From: Lineus longissimus
Lineage: Eukaryota > Nemertea > Pilidiophora > Heteronemertea > Lineidae
DNA: 64,000 nt
Reading direction: 5' to 3'
NCBI RefSeq assembly: GCF_910592395.1
Contig: NC_088315.1
Span: forward strand, 9,362,501 to 9,426,500
Shown here: positions 9,898-18,744 of the stretch, piece by piece
Position numbering within the stretch: the first letter of the stretch is position 1
Layout: the number at the start of each line of letters is the position of its first letter
The notes under the pieces: model-generated
What the model was told of the DNA's origin: nothing
Databases searched by the model: none
Seen by the model: the letters and a program-made list of their open reading frames with translations, nothing else
Position numbers and translations under genes: made by a program

Positions 9898-10874
9898 AGC
9901 CTCTTTTACACTACACAGTTTTTTAACCCGCTTAAACCGTGCCGTGCTCGACCCGGGCCGAGCCCGCCTCTGATGTACCATTTACACTACGCACAAGAAT
10001 CCATCTCTGTCACCGCGCCAATTTACCTGGATCGACGCTCCGTCTCTGTTTGAGATAGGAAATTCTCATTGGCATTATTGGCATCTGCATCATCTGTTGC
10101 TGTGGAGGTCGAAGCCCGACTACTTGGCCTAGTGCTGTGCAGATTCGCTGCCTGAGGCTGCTGCGGACACTTTCTTCGCTTTTCCTTTTGCCTTGGGTTT
10201 CTTTGCTGCCGATTGTAGCAAAATTGAAAGCCTGGACATGGGCCTTGTACCTAGAATCTCGTGCATTTTGTCAAAATATTCCCATTCCTTTCTACCTTTT
10301 CCAGAGCGAACGTTATTGTCTAAAACTTCACGATATTTCTTCTTCAGCTTCTTGATCTTTTATTGACACTGCTTTCACTCCCTGTCAGGGAAACCAGCTT
10401 CCTCCAGTCCTTTTGCAATCTCCTTGTACCATTTGTTGTTGTGGTGTGTTCCTTCTAGTTGGGCCTGGGTAACATCTCCCCCCCCCCCCACAAGGCAATC
10501 AATATTTTGGTCTCATCTGCCGACCACGCTGTACCACGAGTTGCCATTTTAACGGCTTCAAAAGGGTAAAACACAATAAAGAATGGAAAAACGCTGACAG
10601 CAGTCAATGGCAGTTCGCGGGAATGACACCGAGGGTTCAAGGTCGATCAGTGAGCATGGAAGTAGGTCGAGCCTGGTAGCGTGTCTACACACTGCGTTTT
10701 TCATGCCGAGCCTTGCCCGACCCGGGTCGAGCTCACCACCCTTTGGGGGGTTCGACCCACATGAAAGTAGCACAGTGCCGAACCCTCTCAACCCATTTAC
10801 ACTACGTGTTATTTTTCAGAGACGCGCTCGACGCGGGCCGAGCGCGGTTGAAAATGCGTAGTGTAAAATGGGCT
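9898..10874 (-). mobile_element. TIR element with Myb/SANT-like gene, copy 1 (longest version)
   Basis: The ends AGCCTCTTTTACACTAC and GTAGTGTAAAATGGGCT are imperfect inverted repeats. A longer subterminal repeat is rich in CTCGACCCGGG-type palindromes. Compared with 19999-20719 and 48220-48935, this version keeps about 250 extra bases (10550-10800) next to the start of the Myb-like gene, so it is the least deleted copy. No transposase is present, so it is non-autonomous. A Myb/SANT-like second gene and a 3-bp target duplication suggest the PIF/Harbinger superfamily. Confidence 0.65.
9982..10547 (-). pseudogene. Myb/SANT-like DNA-binding protein (decayed), copy 1
   Basis: It begins MATRGTAWSADETKILIALW, the first helix of a trihelix/Myb-SANT-like domain. 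Further pieces match the usual second and third helices and linker (QCQEKIKKLKKKYREVL..., then W..FDKIHEILGTRP), and a Ser/Thr/Ala-rich tail follows. A run of ten C on the + strand (near 10480-10489) breaks the frame, and a TGA shared with copies 2 and 4 interrupts the domain after FPDRE. Proteins of this kind act with Harbinger transposases in DNA binding and nuclear import. This copy is not functional. Confidence 0.6.
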
Positions 10875-11112
10875 ATAGAGTTACAAAAACGTGTTTTTGC
10901 GGTTTTTGGCTGATGTTCAAACAGATGGAGGACAAAAGAGGTGTGTTGCCCCCCCCCCGCCATGACGAAAAAAAGCGCGCTTATGATCAGCAATATTACC
11001 GAAATCATCTCAAAGATGACGGTATCAAGAAAACAAATATCAGCTGTGTAACATTTAACAGTTCTACTACTAATTTATTAAGGGTAATCGAAAGATACGG
11101 TACAGACGCAGA

Positions 11113-12126
11113 ATGAGAGCGAGGTTTTTACCACCTGTGATATTACGAATTGGCAGCAATGATAGGTTGCTTTATAATCACGTGACTGGCGCCATTGGTG
11201 TCCTGACAGACATCCGTGGTAAACAGGATTACAACGTGTGCATGTTTCGGCTGAATTCAAAGCAAGGTATATTCGTTCTCACCCATAGGACAATCCTTCA
11301 TGTAAACAAATTAGTGTGCGCTAAACTGTATCTAGCAAGCGATGCACTGGTCTATGATAGATACATCGTCTTAAGTTGCTGGGAAGAGCAAAAGTATCTG
11401 ACATTTATCCTCTTTGACGTCAGGCGTGGCATCGGCACTAGGAAACTAGTCATACCGGAAATGGACCCGTGCGTAAGTGGGGTGTATGTGTCGAAGTTCG
11501 ATATTTTGCTCCGACACGGGACATTAGTCATTGATTGCAAGCGATATAGCCAGTCTGTCATTAGGATGTATTCATTTAATCTGAATGAAAGCGCCGTTAT
11601 TAGACCTTCGTCCAAAGGCGCTATAGAAATAAACGTCCCGGTGTCTGCTTACGACAGATTTTTCCTTGGCGAAGACTTCGTGTACTTTATCATTGGTGAA
11701 AAAGAAGGGAACGATTATTCAGGATTGTATTTATACTGGTTTAGAAGAAGCAAACATTTTACTCTCCCAGGCTCCAGCACCGAATTTAGTTCCATTATCA
11801 ACTTTACAGATCTCCAGTTATTAAATTTCAACTATTGGTTTAGGGAATCAGACCGCCTTATAATTCTAACTGCGGTCCTTGGAAGGAATAACGAGCAAAT
11901 ATTGACAGCATTCTTTGGATTTAGAATCAGCTGCGTCATGAGCCGCGTCGATACAACTTTAGCCATTGATCATGTTGACATTGATTTGAGATACCAGATT
12001 TCCAGAAGCAAGTTAAAGGACTTCATCCAAATGTTAGACGGCACACTCTATCATATTGTAAGGGTTTCCAAGTCCGTGACGAAAAGGTATTGGAAACACG
12101 TGGAGATATTCACAACAAACGACTGA
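11113..12126 (+). CDS. 337-residue propeller-like protein, copy 1
   Basis: Intact 337-codon ORF with no signal peptide or membrane helix. Strand-like runs alternate with turns (VYDRYIVLSCW 80-90, YLTFILFDV 95-103, GTLVIDCKRY 136-145, FVYFIIGE 189-196, GLYLYWF 204-210, RLIILTAV 248-255, GTLYHIVRVSK 310-320). I recognise no named family; a beta-propeller is the best structural guess. It is a distant paralogue of the 316-residue protein upstream. Residues 238-240 (NFN) differ in every copy. Against copy 2 there are about 18 replacements. Between codons 16 and 130 I count 8 replacement and 3 silent changes, so the rates are near parity yet the frame never breaks. Confidence 0.7.
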   Translation: MRARFLPPVILRIGSNDRLLYNHVTGAIGVLTDIRGKQDYNVCMFRLNSKQGIFVLTHRTILHVNKLVCAKLYLASDALVYDRYIVLSCWEEQKYLTFILFDVRRGIGTRKLVIPEMDPCVSGVYVSKFDILLRHGTLVIDCKRYSQSVIRMYSFNLNESAVIRPSSKGAIEINVPVSAYDRFFLGEDFVYFIIGEKEGNDYSGLYLYWFRRSKHFTLPGSSTEFSSIINFTDLQLLNFNYWFRESDRLIILTAVLGRNNEQILTAFFGFRISCVMSRVDTTLAIDHVDIDLRYQISRSKLKDFIQMLDGTLYHIVRVSKSVTKRYWKHVEIFTTND

Positions 12127-12167
12127 TCATCAAGGGCCAATTTTTATATAAACAATTTGAGTTGATT

Positions 12168-12383
12168 ATGAAGAACACAGGTATCTTGAGTTTAGGGAGA
12201 TGCTATTCCAGGTTTTTTATGATGCGCGAAGTGTATCATCATGTCGCCTGGCCCCCGCGGATAATAATGTCGACAGAGGTGGAAAAGGTTGACGTTTGTC
12301 GGAACAAAATGTCCTTGGCGCTCTTAGAAAATGGCCTCCTGTTCACATATTTTCGCCTTTTTTGGCCATGGATATGGGCATGA
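12168..12383 (+). CDS. Third small ORF of the unit, copy 1
   Basis: It starts 42 bases after the 337-codon stop with MKNTGILSLGRCYSRFFMMR and reads through YHHVAWPPR to LLFTYFRLF. It then diverges from copy 3 because of a one-base difference in a T run near 12355. No family is recognised. The frame could be a separate gene or a downstream exon. Confidence 0.35.
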   Translation: MKNTGILSLGRCYSRFFMMREVYHHVAWPPRIIMSTEVEKVDVCRNKMSLALLENGLLFTYFRLFWPWIWA

Positions 12384-12882
12384 TAGTGAAAAGAGATGTC
12401 TTCATAGTGCTAACTATGAAATCTATTGAAGGGCAGTTTGATATGGTGAAGACTGAAACTAGCTGTAGTAAGCTGGCTGGAGTGGTTTAGTTGTAACCCT
12501 TTGTTCCAGGTAAGGAATTGCCACAATGCTGATGGCAGCACCAAATTTTAAAGGAATTTATCGTTACCGACATGCTGCAGCCAGCTAGAAAGTGGTGATG
12601 ACTCATGACTTACAGGTAACAGTAGTTCAGTAAGTGAAGTCAGAATACAATTTAAAAAGCTTTAACTATTATTCATGAAAGTCGAGTGGTCACAATACAG
12701 AAAACAATCCTGAATAAAGAAACGAACAGTATTGGCAGTCTACAAGGACATGGATTTCGGTAATCATTTACATAAAACAGAGAGAGTTGCTAACTCCTCC
12801 CAGAACTTTTTGTGGAACCCCCAAGTATTAAAAAATTCACTGACTATCGTAGAGAAGAACTCGAGAGTAACAGTGACAGTGA
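12384..12882. other. Non-coding spacer
   Basis: No supported ORF is present. The sequence is colinear with the - strand of copies 2-4 and ends in a short (CAGTGA)n run at about 12871-12893, just before the cysteine-rich frame. Confidence 0.5.
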
Positions 12883-13272
12883 CAGTGTACCATTGATTTT
12901 TTAAGTAAAGCATGGTGTTGCGATGATTTAAATTTTGTGCTGTCTATGTATTTCCACTTGACTAATTCCTATGCCAATGGGCTGAAGAAACTAAGCGTTA
13001 ACCGTTTCATTGCCAAATGCGACTGTGGTCGATGTGGCCTTATGTTACCGTGTGGAAACTGCGACTACATTCGTTTAGGCAAATGACTTGACTGCATCGC
13101 TGGAATCTATAGTGCGGTTCGAATACATTTTCTTCACAATTTTTGGAAGAAACAAAAAGTCGGATTTGACGATTATATCAATTCGTCTCGTAATGTTCTC
13201 TCAAGGTGTTTCATCAGGTTCTGGGAACCATGGCATGATCGAGTCAGAATCCATCACTGCGATGTTGGTTAG
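12883..13272 (+). pseudogene. Cysteine-rich ORF, copy 1 (one stop codon)
   Basis: This is the same 130-codon frame as the intact copy at 17521-17910, with CDCGRCG and CGNC clusters and a Trp/His-rich tail. It is interrupted by TGA at 13084-13086, where copy 2 has a Cys codon. Copies 3 and 4 carry the same TGA, so either copy 2 reverted or was converted, or the real exon ends before this point. The terminal TAG (13270-13272) overlaps the stop of the opposite-strand frame. Confidence 0.45.
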
Positions 13273-13621
13273 AAGAAGGTTGCACCGACAACTCTGTTGT
13301 CAAGGAAACATGTCACCTTAGTTAAGGGATAGAAATTTGTTTTTTCATCGTTTTCTTTGCCACATTTCAAGCATTTGTTGGTAACTGACTTTTTGGTCGT
13401 TTTATCTTTGATCTGCAGTAAGCCGTGTCGATGATAGAATTCTTCATTGTATCAACTGTGTCATAACACCAGGAGCTGTCGTCACTATCAAGTTGTCCGG
13501 TCACAAAGGTGGGCAACGTTTCCTCGTCCTTGACATCTAGGAGAACTAAATCACCACCAAGAAAAACTGAAAGGATGACAAGATAATATAGGTGCAGAAA
13601 ACATGGCAGGTCAATTAGTCC
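13269..13621 (-). other. Convergent opposite-strand ORF pair, copy 1
   Basis: Two overlapping frames both read as protein-like. One (13621-13367) begins GLIDLPCFLHLYYLV and contains DLVLLDVKDEETLPTF. The other (13451-13269) contains GLLQIKDKTTKK and CLKCGKEN and ends VVGATFF. The switch lies near ATGAAGAATTC. All four copies keep both pieces, so this is either an old shared frameshift or an unrecognised splice. Family unknown. Confidence 0.35.
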
Positions 13622-14256
13622 TTAATAAGTAGGTCAGTAAGTTAAGAAAGTAGGTCAGTTGAAACCAACTCCTCATAAGCTGAAGTTGCCAAAAATGTCG
13701 AGATTGGCTATAAAGGTCGTTTAGGTGAGCGTGTAACGAAAGATGGTCAGTTGAAATGTAATCCACAGAGTCGCTTAAGTTTGATGCAAACATGAATAAC
13801 TTGGCGTTAGCAGTCATCAATAAGTAGGTCACGAAAGTTGGTCAGTCCAAATATGCCTAAAATAAAGTAAAGTTTGATATTTATCACGACCACCTTGGCT
13901 CGAACTGTCTCATTTAGTGGGCCAGTAGATCATGCAAGTAGGTCAGTTCAAACCAACTCCTCATATGCTGAAGTTTAATACCAAACGTCTAGATTAGCTC
14001 TAAAGGCGAAGGTGCGACAGTCACAAAATATGGCCAATCTAATGCTCATAAACTGAAGTTTGATGCAAAACATGAATAACTTAGCGTTAATGGTCATCAA
14101 TAGGTAACGAAAGTGGGTCAATTCAAACATGCCAAAAAAACTAAAGTTTGATGCCAATCACGACTACCTTAGCTCGAACGGTTATTAAGTCACAAAAGTG
14201 GCTCAGTCCAAACCTTTGAATTAAAACCAAACACGACTGCCTTAGCTCCGGCGGTA
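13622..14256 (-). repeat. Seven-unit tandem repeat of 73-98 bp, copy 1
   Basis: Reverse complement of the arrays described for copies 2-4. Recurring words are GAGCTAAGGTAGTCGTG, CAAACTTCAG and GACCTACTTTCGTGACC. Short ORFs across it come from the repeat. Confidence 0.8.
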
Positions 14257-14262
14257 TTTGAT

Positions 14263-14535
14263 AATGTTGACGTCAGGCTTGGCATCTGCACGAGGAAACT
14301 AGTCATACCGGAAACGGACCCGTGCGTAAGCGGTGTGCATGTGTCAACGTTTCGTTTTTTGCTCCGACACGGGACATTAGTCATTGATTGCAAGCGATAT
14401 AGCCAGTCTGTCATTAGGATGTATTCATTCAATCTGAATGAAAGCGCCGTTATAAGACTTTCCACAAAAAGCGCTATCGAAATAAACGTCCCGGTGTCTA
14501 CTTACGACAAATTCTTCCTTGGCGAAGAAGTCCAC
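14263..14535 (+). pseudogene. Truncated fragment of the 337-codon gene
   Basis: This is an internal slice of the 337-residue gene, about residues 102-188. It enters at DVRLGICTRKLVIPE and leaves at DKFFLGE, where the frame runs into unrelated sequence. It joins the end of copy 1 at TTGA/TGACGTCAGG, a microhomology present in both parents. It differs from all four full copies (for example VSTFRFLLRH), so it derives from a further, unseen paralogue. Confidence 0.8.
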
Positions 14536-15145
14536 TGTTCGAATCCAAGTGAGTAGACACGAAGGCATGCATGAGTCTTTCAATGCTCCTTTGACCAATC
14601 CTGTACATCTATGATAGGACAATGCAGCATGAGAGGACTCTTTGACGAAAAATGTATTCTGTTCTTCAAACGACTCTCTGCAATATCCGAGCAATCACTG
14701 CCGCTCAATGTATTTGAATTTCGCTATAACTCACTGTGTCAAGGGGAAAACAACGCTCAACTAGGTTTCATTCCTTACTTATGTGCTACACTAGATAGGT
14801 CTCCTTCGCATTCTTGAAAGTTTCTTAAGCCGTGAACATTTTGTTTACCTGAATTGCTGCCAGACGAGACGCTTAAATTACTGATTAATATATCATTCTC
14901 AATCATGAGAACATTGCTTTCACAGAAGACTGTAGATAAAATGGACTTGACAGAACTCTCAAAATTGAGAAATCATTGGCCTATTCTTCACTCATCTGGC
15001 TTGCAGCTTTAGAATATCCATGCATTGAGAGACATTTTGCTTTCCTCGCGAGACTTAACACACTTACTATTTTCTCAGAGCAGGTGTAACAGTAACAAAT
15101 GCCACCCTGGAAAAGTGTCCGGCCCTATTGTATTCTGCAATATAG
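14536..15145 (+). other. LINE-like upstream remnant
   Basis: No intact ORF is present. Short open stretches (14611-14817; MRTLLSQKTVDKMDLTEL near 14904) precede the zinc-knuckle frame in the same direction and probably belong to the same decayed LINE. Confidence 0.3.
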
Positions 15146-15505
15146 TTCTATAGAGACCCTGACGTCAATAGCTCTGAGATTGAAGCGCATAATAGAATCC
15201 TTTATTCCCGGGCATTCTGTCCTAGGATATTTGAAACTTCTACACCGGCACAGTGCCCTAGGTGCTCTAAGTCCTTCACTAACCCACACGTACCTTTCTT
15301 CTGTTATTGCCCCGACTTCAGTGCAAATCGTGAACTATTTTGGCAGCGTGTGGAGCACGAATGTAATATATATGTTATGGCGGCTCTTTGGAATATGGAT
15401 GATTGCGAGCTTTCCGAAACACTGCTCGGTCGGCAGCTAGATGGGTACACCGACAATATGACATTGCTAAAAATTGTAGCTGAAAGCTGGATGGTCAACG
15501 CGTGA
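15146..15505 (+). pseudogene. C-terminal zinc-knuckle domain of a LINE ORF2-like protein
   Basis: The frame is open for 119 codons after a TAG at 15143-15145. It contains CPRCSKSFTNPHVPFFC, an exact C-x2-C-x7-H-x4-C knuckle of the type found after the reverse transcriptase in many non-LTR retrotransposons. The text that follows (CPDFSANRELFWQRV) fits a LINE C-terminus. The RT domain itself is not seen upstream. This is a 5'-truncated fragment placed exactly at the centre between the two inverted unit copies. Confidence 0.5.
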
Positions 15506-15757
15506 TCATCTACATGATCTAAGCATGTTCAAAATACAGTATAGGCCTCTCATTGTAATACCGCACTGCAGCAGACTTCAGACTATATGATACCAATCTG
15601 TACATATTTTACTTGCACTTTTACTTGTTGTTACACCACCTTGTTCTCATATTTTTTGTCTTCTAACTACTGTATATCAACACAACGTCCACGGTAATCC
15701 AGGGAATTGATCCTTCCCTTCTCGGTGACACAAACAAGTTTGCAATGTCTGTATTCA
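15506..15757. other. Centre spacer between inverted copies
   Basis: I see no gene. It is probably the 3' tail of the LINE fragment. The sequence becomes unit copy 2 at ACTGACGATAAGCGG (15758). Confidence 0.4.
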
Positions 15758-16090
15758 CTGACGATAAGCGGATTGATTTGGATCATAGAGCTGATTCCTC
15801 GTCATGTGATCCCGTACTCGAACAGCAATGATTCGTTCAATCAGTTTGGATAAATGTAAAACTAGATACATGCCAGTAACTTGGTAACTCATCCTTGTCC
15901 AGAGACGGCTTTTTAGCATTGGTTTCTCAAAGGCCGACTTTAGGCGAGAGGGAACATGTCCTTGCTGCAGTGACTTATTGAGACCTCCAATACCAAAATG
16001 GCGGTCTTCCTTGTTTTTACTGGTTTTCTCTCTCCCTCTCTCTCCGTATCCAATCTGCGGTTTCAGCAGGACAACTCAAGGACTAAACAA
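15758..16090 (-). pseudogene. LINE reverse-transcriptase fragment, copy 2
   Basis: Same remnant as at 28540-28889, truncated at the array centre. The - strand encodes pieces of a CR1/L2/Jockey-type RT N-terminal region (VPSRLKSAFEKP, then LKKPSLDKDELP in the fuller copies) followed by a frameshifted SKLIERIIAVRV. Confidence 0.5.
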
Positions 16091-16560
16091 CGTATCACCC
16101 TGAATGTATCAGGGATTGTTGATATTTGTGATGACCAGAAGTGATTTAATTATGTGCAGAAATGAAATAAAATCTGAATTTTGGCGCCAGTATTTCTAAA
16201 GCTTTGACTGCTAAATCAATTGTAGTCCGAACGTCAGCTTTTGCCGAACAACTGGTGATTAAGGGAATTTGCTAATCCATTATTCGAGCGGCACCCCGCC
16301 GATGATCACCACGATATACCATACTCCCAAGCTCCAGTGGTGGGAAGGCAAACTATGGCTGAGATGACTCTCCTGCTTATTGAGCAGCACCCACTGCGTT
16401 GTCCACGCAAAGTCAGACGGCTACCTAAAATGTGGAAGAGGGAATGATTCGAGGATGCACCCACTGTTATGATTAAAAAACCTTGACGTCTGTGACCGTG
16501 AAAATTAGGTCAAGGTCAAATCTGTCGCCTGTCATGGAATTTAATATCATTAAATACCAC
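16091..16560. other. Non-coding spacer next to the tandem repeat
   Basis: No gene is recognised. It includes a conserved GGTCAAGGTCAAAT motif near 16510 and is about 95% alike in copies 3 (28890-29360) and 4 (44334-44808). Confidence 0.45.
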
Positions 16561-17165
16561 CAGAGCTAAGGTAGTCGTGTGTGGTATTAAATCAAAGGTT
16601 TGGACTGAGCCACTTTTGTGACTTAATGACCGTTCGAGCTAAGGTAGTCGTGATTGGCATCAAACTTCAGTTTTTTTGGTCTGTTTGAATTGACCCACTT
16701 TCGTTACCTGTTGATGACCGTTAACGCTAAGTTATTCATGTTTTGCATCAAACTTCAGTTTATGAGCATTAGATTGGCCATATTTAGTGACTGTCGCACC
16801 TTCACCTTTAGAGCTAATCCAGACGTTTGGTATTAAACTTCAGCATATGAGGAGTTGGTTTGAACTGACCTACTTGCATGATCTACTGGCCCACTAAATG
16901 ACAGTTCGAGCCAAGGTGGTCGTGATAAATATCAAACTTTACTTTATTATCGGCATATTTGGACTGACCAACTTTCGTGACCTACTTATTGATGACTGTT
17001 AACGCCAAGTTATTCATGTTTGCATCAAACTTAAGCTTCTGTGGATTGCATTTCAACTGACCATCTTTCATGACATGCTCACCTAACGACCTTTATAGCT
17101 AATCTCGATATTTTTGGCCAAACTTCAGCTTATGAGAAGTTGGTTTGAACTGACCTACTTATTAA
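16561..17165 (+). repeat. Tandem repeat of 73-98 bp, copy 2
   Basis: Diverged units begin GAGCTAAGGTAGTCGTG, GAGCTAAGGTAG, ACGCTAAGTTATTC, GAGCTAATC, GAGCCAAGG, ACGCCAAG and AGCTAATCTCG. The last unit lacks about 21 bases present in copies 3 and 4. Confidence 0.8.
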
Positions 17166-17524
17166 GGACTAATTGACCTGCCATGTTTTCTGCACCTATA
17201 TTATTTTGTCACCCTTTCGGTTTTTCTTAATGACGATGGTGATTTAGTTCTCCTAGATGTCAAGGACGAGGAAACGTTGCCCACCTTTGTGAACCGACAA
17301 CCTGATAGTGACGACAGCTCCTGGTGTTATGATACAGTTGATACAATGAAGAATTCTATCAGCGACACGGCTTACTGCAGATCAAAGATAAAACGACAAA
17401 AAAGTCAATTACCAACAAATGCTTGAAATGTGGCAAAGAAAACGACGAAAAAACTAATTCCTATGCCTTAACTAAGGTGACATGTTTCCTTGACAACAAA
17501 GTTGTCGGTGCAACCTTCTTCTAA
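17166..17524 (+). other. Convergent + strand ORF pair, copy 2
   Basis: Frame one (17166-17426, 86 aa) begins GLIDLPCFLHLYY and contains DLVLLDVKDEETLPTF. Frame two (17342-17524, 60 aa) contains GLLQIKDKTTKK and CLKCGKEN and ends VVGATFF. The TAA (17522-17524) overlaps the TAG of the opposite-strand cysteine-rich frame by two bases. Composition suggests that both once belonged to one protein. No family is recognised. Confidence 0.35.
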
Positions 17525-17910
17525 CCAACATCGCAGTGATGGATTCTGACTCGATCATGCCATGGTTCCCAGAACCTGATGAAACACCTTGAGAGAACAT
17601 TACGAGACGAATTGATATAATCGTCAAATCCGACTTTTTGTTTCTTCCAAAAATTGTGAAGAAAATGTATTCGAACCGCACTATAGATTCCAGCGATGCA
17701 GTCAAGGCATTTGCCTAAACGAATGTGGTCGCAGTTTCCACACGGTAACATAAGGCCACATCGACCACAGTCGCATTTGGCAATGAAACGGTTAACACTT
17801 AGTTTCTTCAGCCCATTGGAATAGGAATTAGTCAAGTGGAAATACATAGACAGCACAAAATTCAAATCATCGCAACACCATGCTTTACTTAAAAAATCAA
17901 TGGTACACTG
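17521..17910 (-). CDS. Cysteine-rich protein exon, copy 2 (only unbroken copy)
   Basis: The 130-codon frame is open from an in-frame TGA at 17911-17913, where CAG/TGTACC could be a splice acceptor, to TAG at 17521. There is no early ATG. It encodes a cysteine cluster (CDCGRCGLMLPCGNC, then KCLDC) typical of a small zinc-binding fold, followed by FLHNFWKKQKVGFDDY and a Trp/His-rich end (FWEPWHDRVRIHHCDVG). No named family is recognised. It lies downstream of the 337-codon ORF on the same strand, in the position of a last exon or third gene. The other three copies have a stop at the KCLDC cysteine. Confidence 0.45.
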   Translation of the reverse strand, partial: QCTIDFLSKAWCCDDLNFVLSMYFHLTNSYSNGLKKLSVNRFIAKCDCGRCGLMLPCGNCDHIRLGKCLDCIAGIYSAVRIHFLHNFWKKQKVGFDDYINSSRNVLSRCFIRFWEPWHDRVRIHHCDVG

Positions 17911-18501
17911 TCACTGTCACTGTTACTCTCGAGTTCTTCTCTACGATAGTCAGTGAATTTTTTAATACTTGGGGGTTCCACAAAAAGTTCTGGGAGGAGT
18001 TAGCAACTCTCTCTGTTTTATGTAAATGATTACCGAAATCCATGTCCTTGTAGACTGCCAATACTGTTCGTTTCTTTATTCAGGATTGTTTTCTGTATTG
18101 TGACCACTCGACTTTCATGAATAATAGTTAATGCTTTTTAAATTGTATTCTGACTTCATTTACTGAACTACTGTTACCTGTAAGTCATGAGTCATCACCA
18201 CTTTCTAGCTGGCTGCAGCATGTCGGTAACGATAAATTCCTTTAAAATTTGGTGCTGCCATCAGCATTGTGGCAATTCCTTACCTGGAACAAAGGGTTAC
18301 AACTAAACCACTCCAGCCAGCTTACTACAGCTAGTTTCAGCCTTCACCATATCAAACTGCCCTTCAATAGATTTCATAGTTAGCACTATGAAGACATCTC
18401 TTTTCACTATCATGCCCATATCCATGGCCAAAAAGGCGAAAATAGGTGAACAGGAGGCCATTTTCTAAGAGCGCCAAGGACATTTTGTTCATCACTTGCA
18501 C
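17911..18501. other. Non-coding spacer
   Basis: No supported gene is present. It includes (GTCACT)n at 17909-17926 and a stretch colinear with 12490-12880. Confidence 0.45.
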
Positions 18502-18663
18502 CTAGAATTCATCAGTGATTTTACGTGCCCGACAAACGTCAACCTTTTCCATCTCTGTCGACATCATTATCCGCGGGGGCCAGGCGACATGATGATACAC
18601 TTCGCGCATCATAAAAAACCGAGAATAGCATCTCCCTAAACTCAAGAGACCTGTGTTCTTCAT
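18502..18663 (-). CDS. Third small ORF, copy 2 (short form)
   Basis: It begins MKNTGLLSLGRCYSRFFMMR and ends KITDEF. About 40 bases (near 18488-18530) absent from copies 1 and 3 change the C-terminus compared with the longer copy 3 frame. The same insertion is in copy 4. Confidence 0.3.
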   Translation of the reverse strand: MKNTGLLSLGRCYSRFFMMREVYHHVAWPPRIMMSTEMEKVDVCRARKITDEF

Positions 18664-18667
18664 AATC

Positions 18668-18699
18668 AGAGTCTTTCTATACTGTATAGAAAGACTCTG
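18668..18699. mobile_element. 32-bp palindromic insertion with 8-bp target duplication
   Basis: AGAGTCTTTCTATA, CTG, then TATAGAAAGACTCTG form an almost perfect palindrome flanked on both sides by TCATAATC (18660-18667 and 18700-18707). Copies 1 and 4 have a single TCATAATC and no insertion. Copy 3 has the identical insertion. The 8-bp duplication and palindromic ends suit an extreme hAT-type deletion derivative. Confidence 0.75.
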
Positions 18700-18744
18700 T
18701 CATAATCAACTCAAATTGTTCATACAAAAATTGGCTCTTGATGA

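Larger units (their letters stand above)
1..14271 (+). repeat. Array unit, copy 1 (sense orientation, interrupted)
   Basis: This is the only copy of the 10-11 kb unit on the + strand. It reads leader ORFs, 316-codon ORF, 337-codon ORF, cysteine-rich ORF and tandem repeat, the same order that copies 2-4 show on the - strand. A nested insertion at 3795-9897 pushes the two large ORFs 8.2 kb apart, against 1.1-1.8 kb elsewhere. About 0.5 kb of leader present in the other copies (for example 22560-23090) is missing near 1840-1880 and is replaced by three short GCCGTCATTTT-like repeats. The 3' end stops at about 14271, where it is fused to a second fragment of the 337-codon gene. The 5' end runs off the window. 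Confidence 0.85.

Noticed and set aside
11352-11615. 87-codon antisense ORF in every 337-codon gene (MDEGLITALSF...)
   Set aside because: Conservation follows from the opposite coding strand; no independent support.
17521-17910. P2X-C-terminal-like or RING identity for the cysteine-rich frame
   Set aside because: CDCGRCG spacing recalls zinc modules, but the residue order fits no family I could verify by eye.
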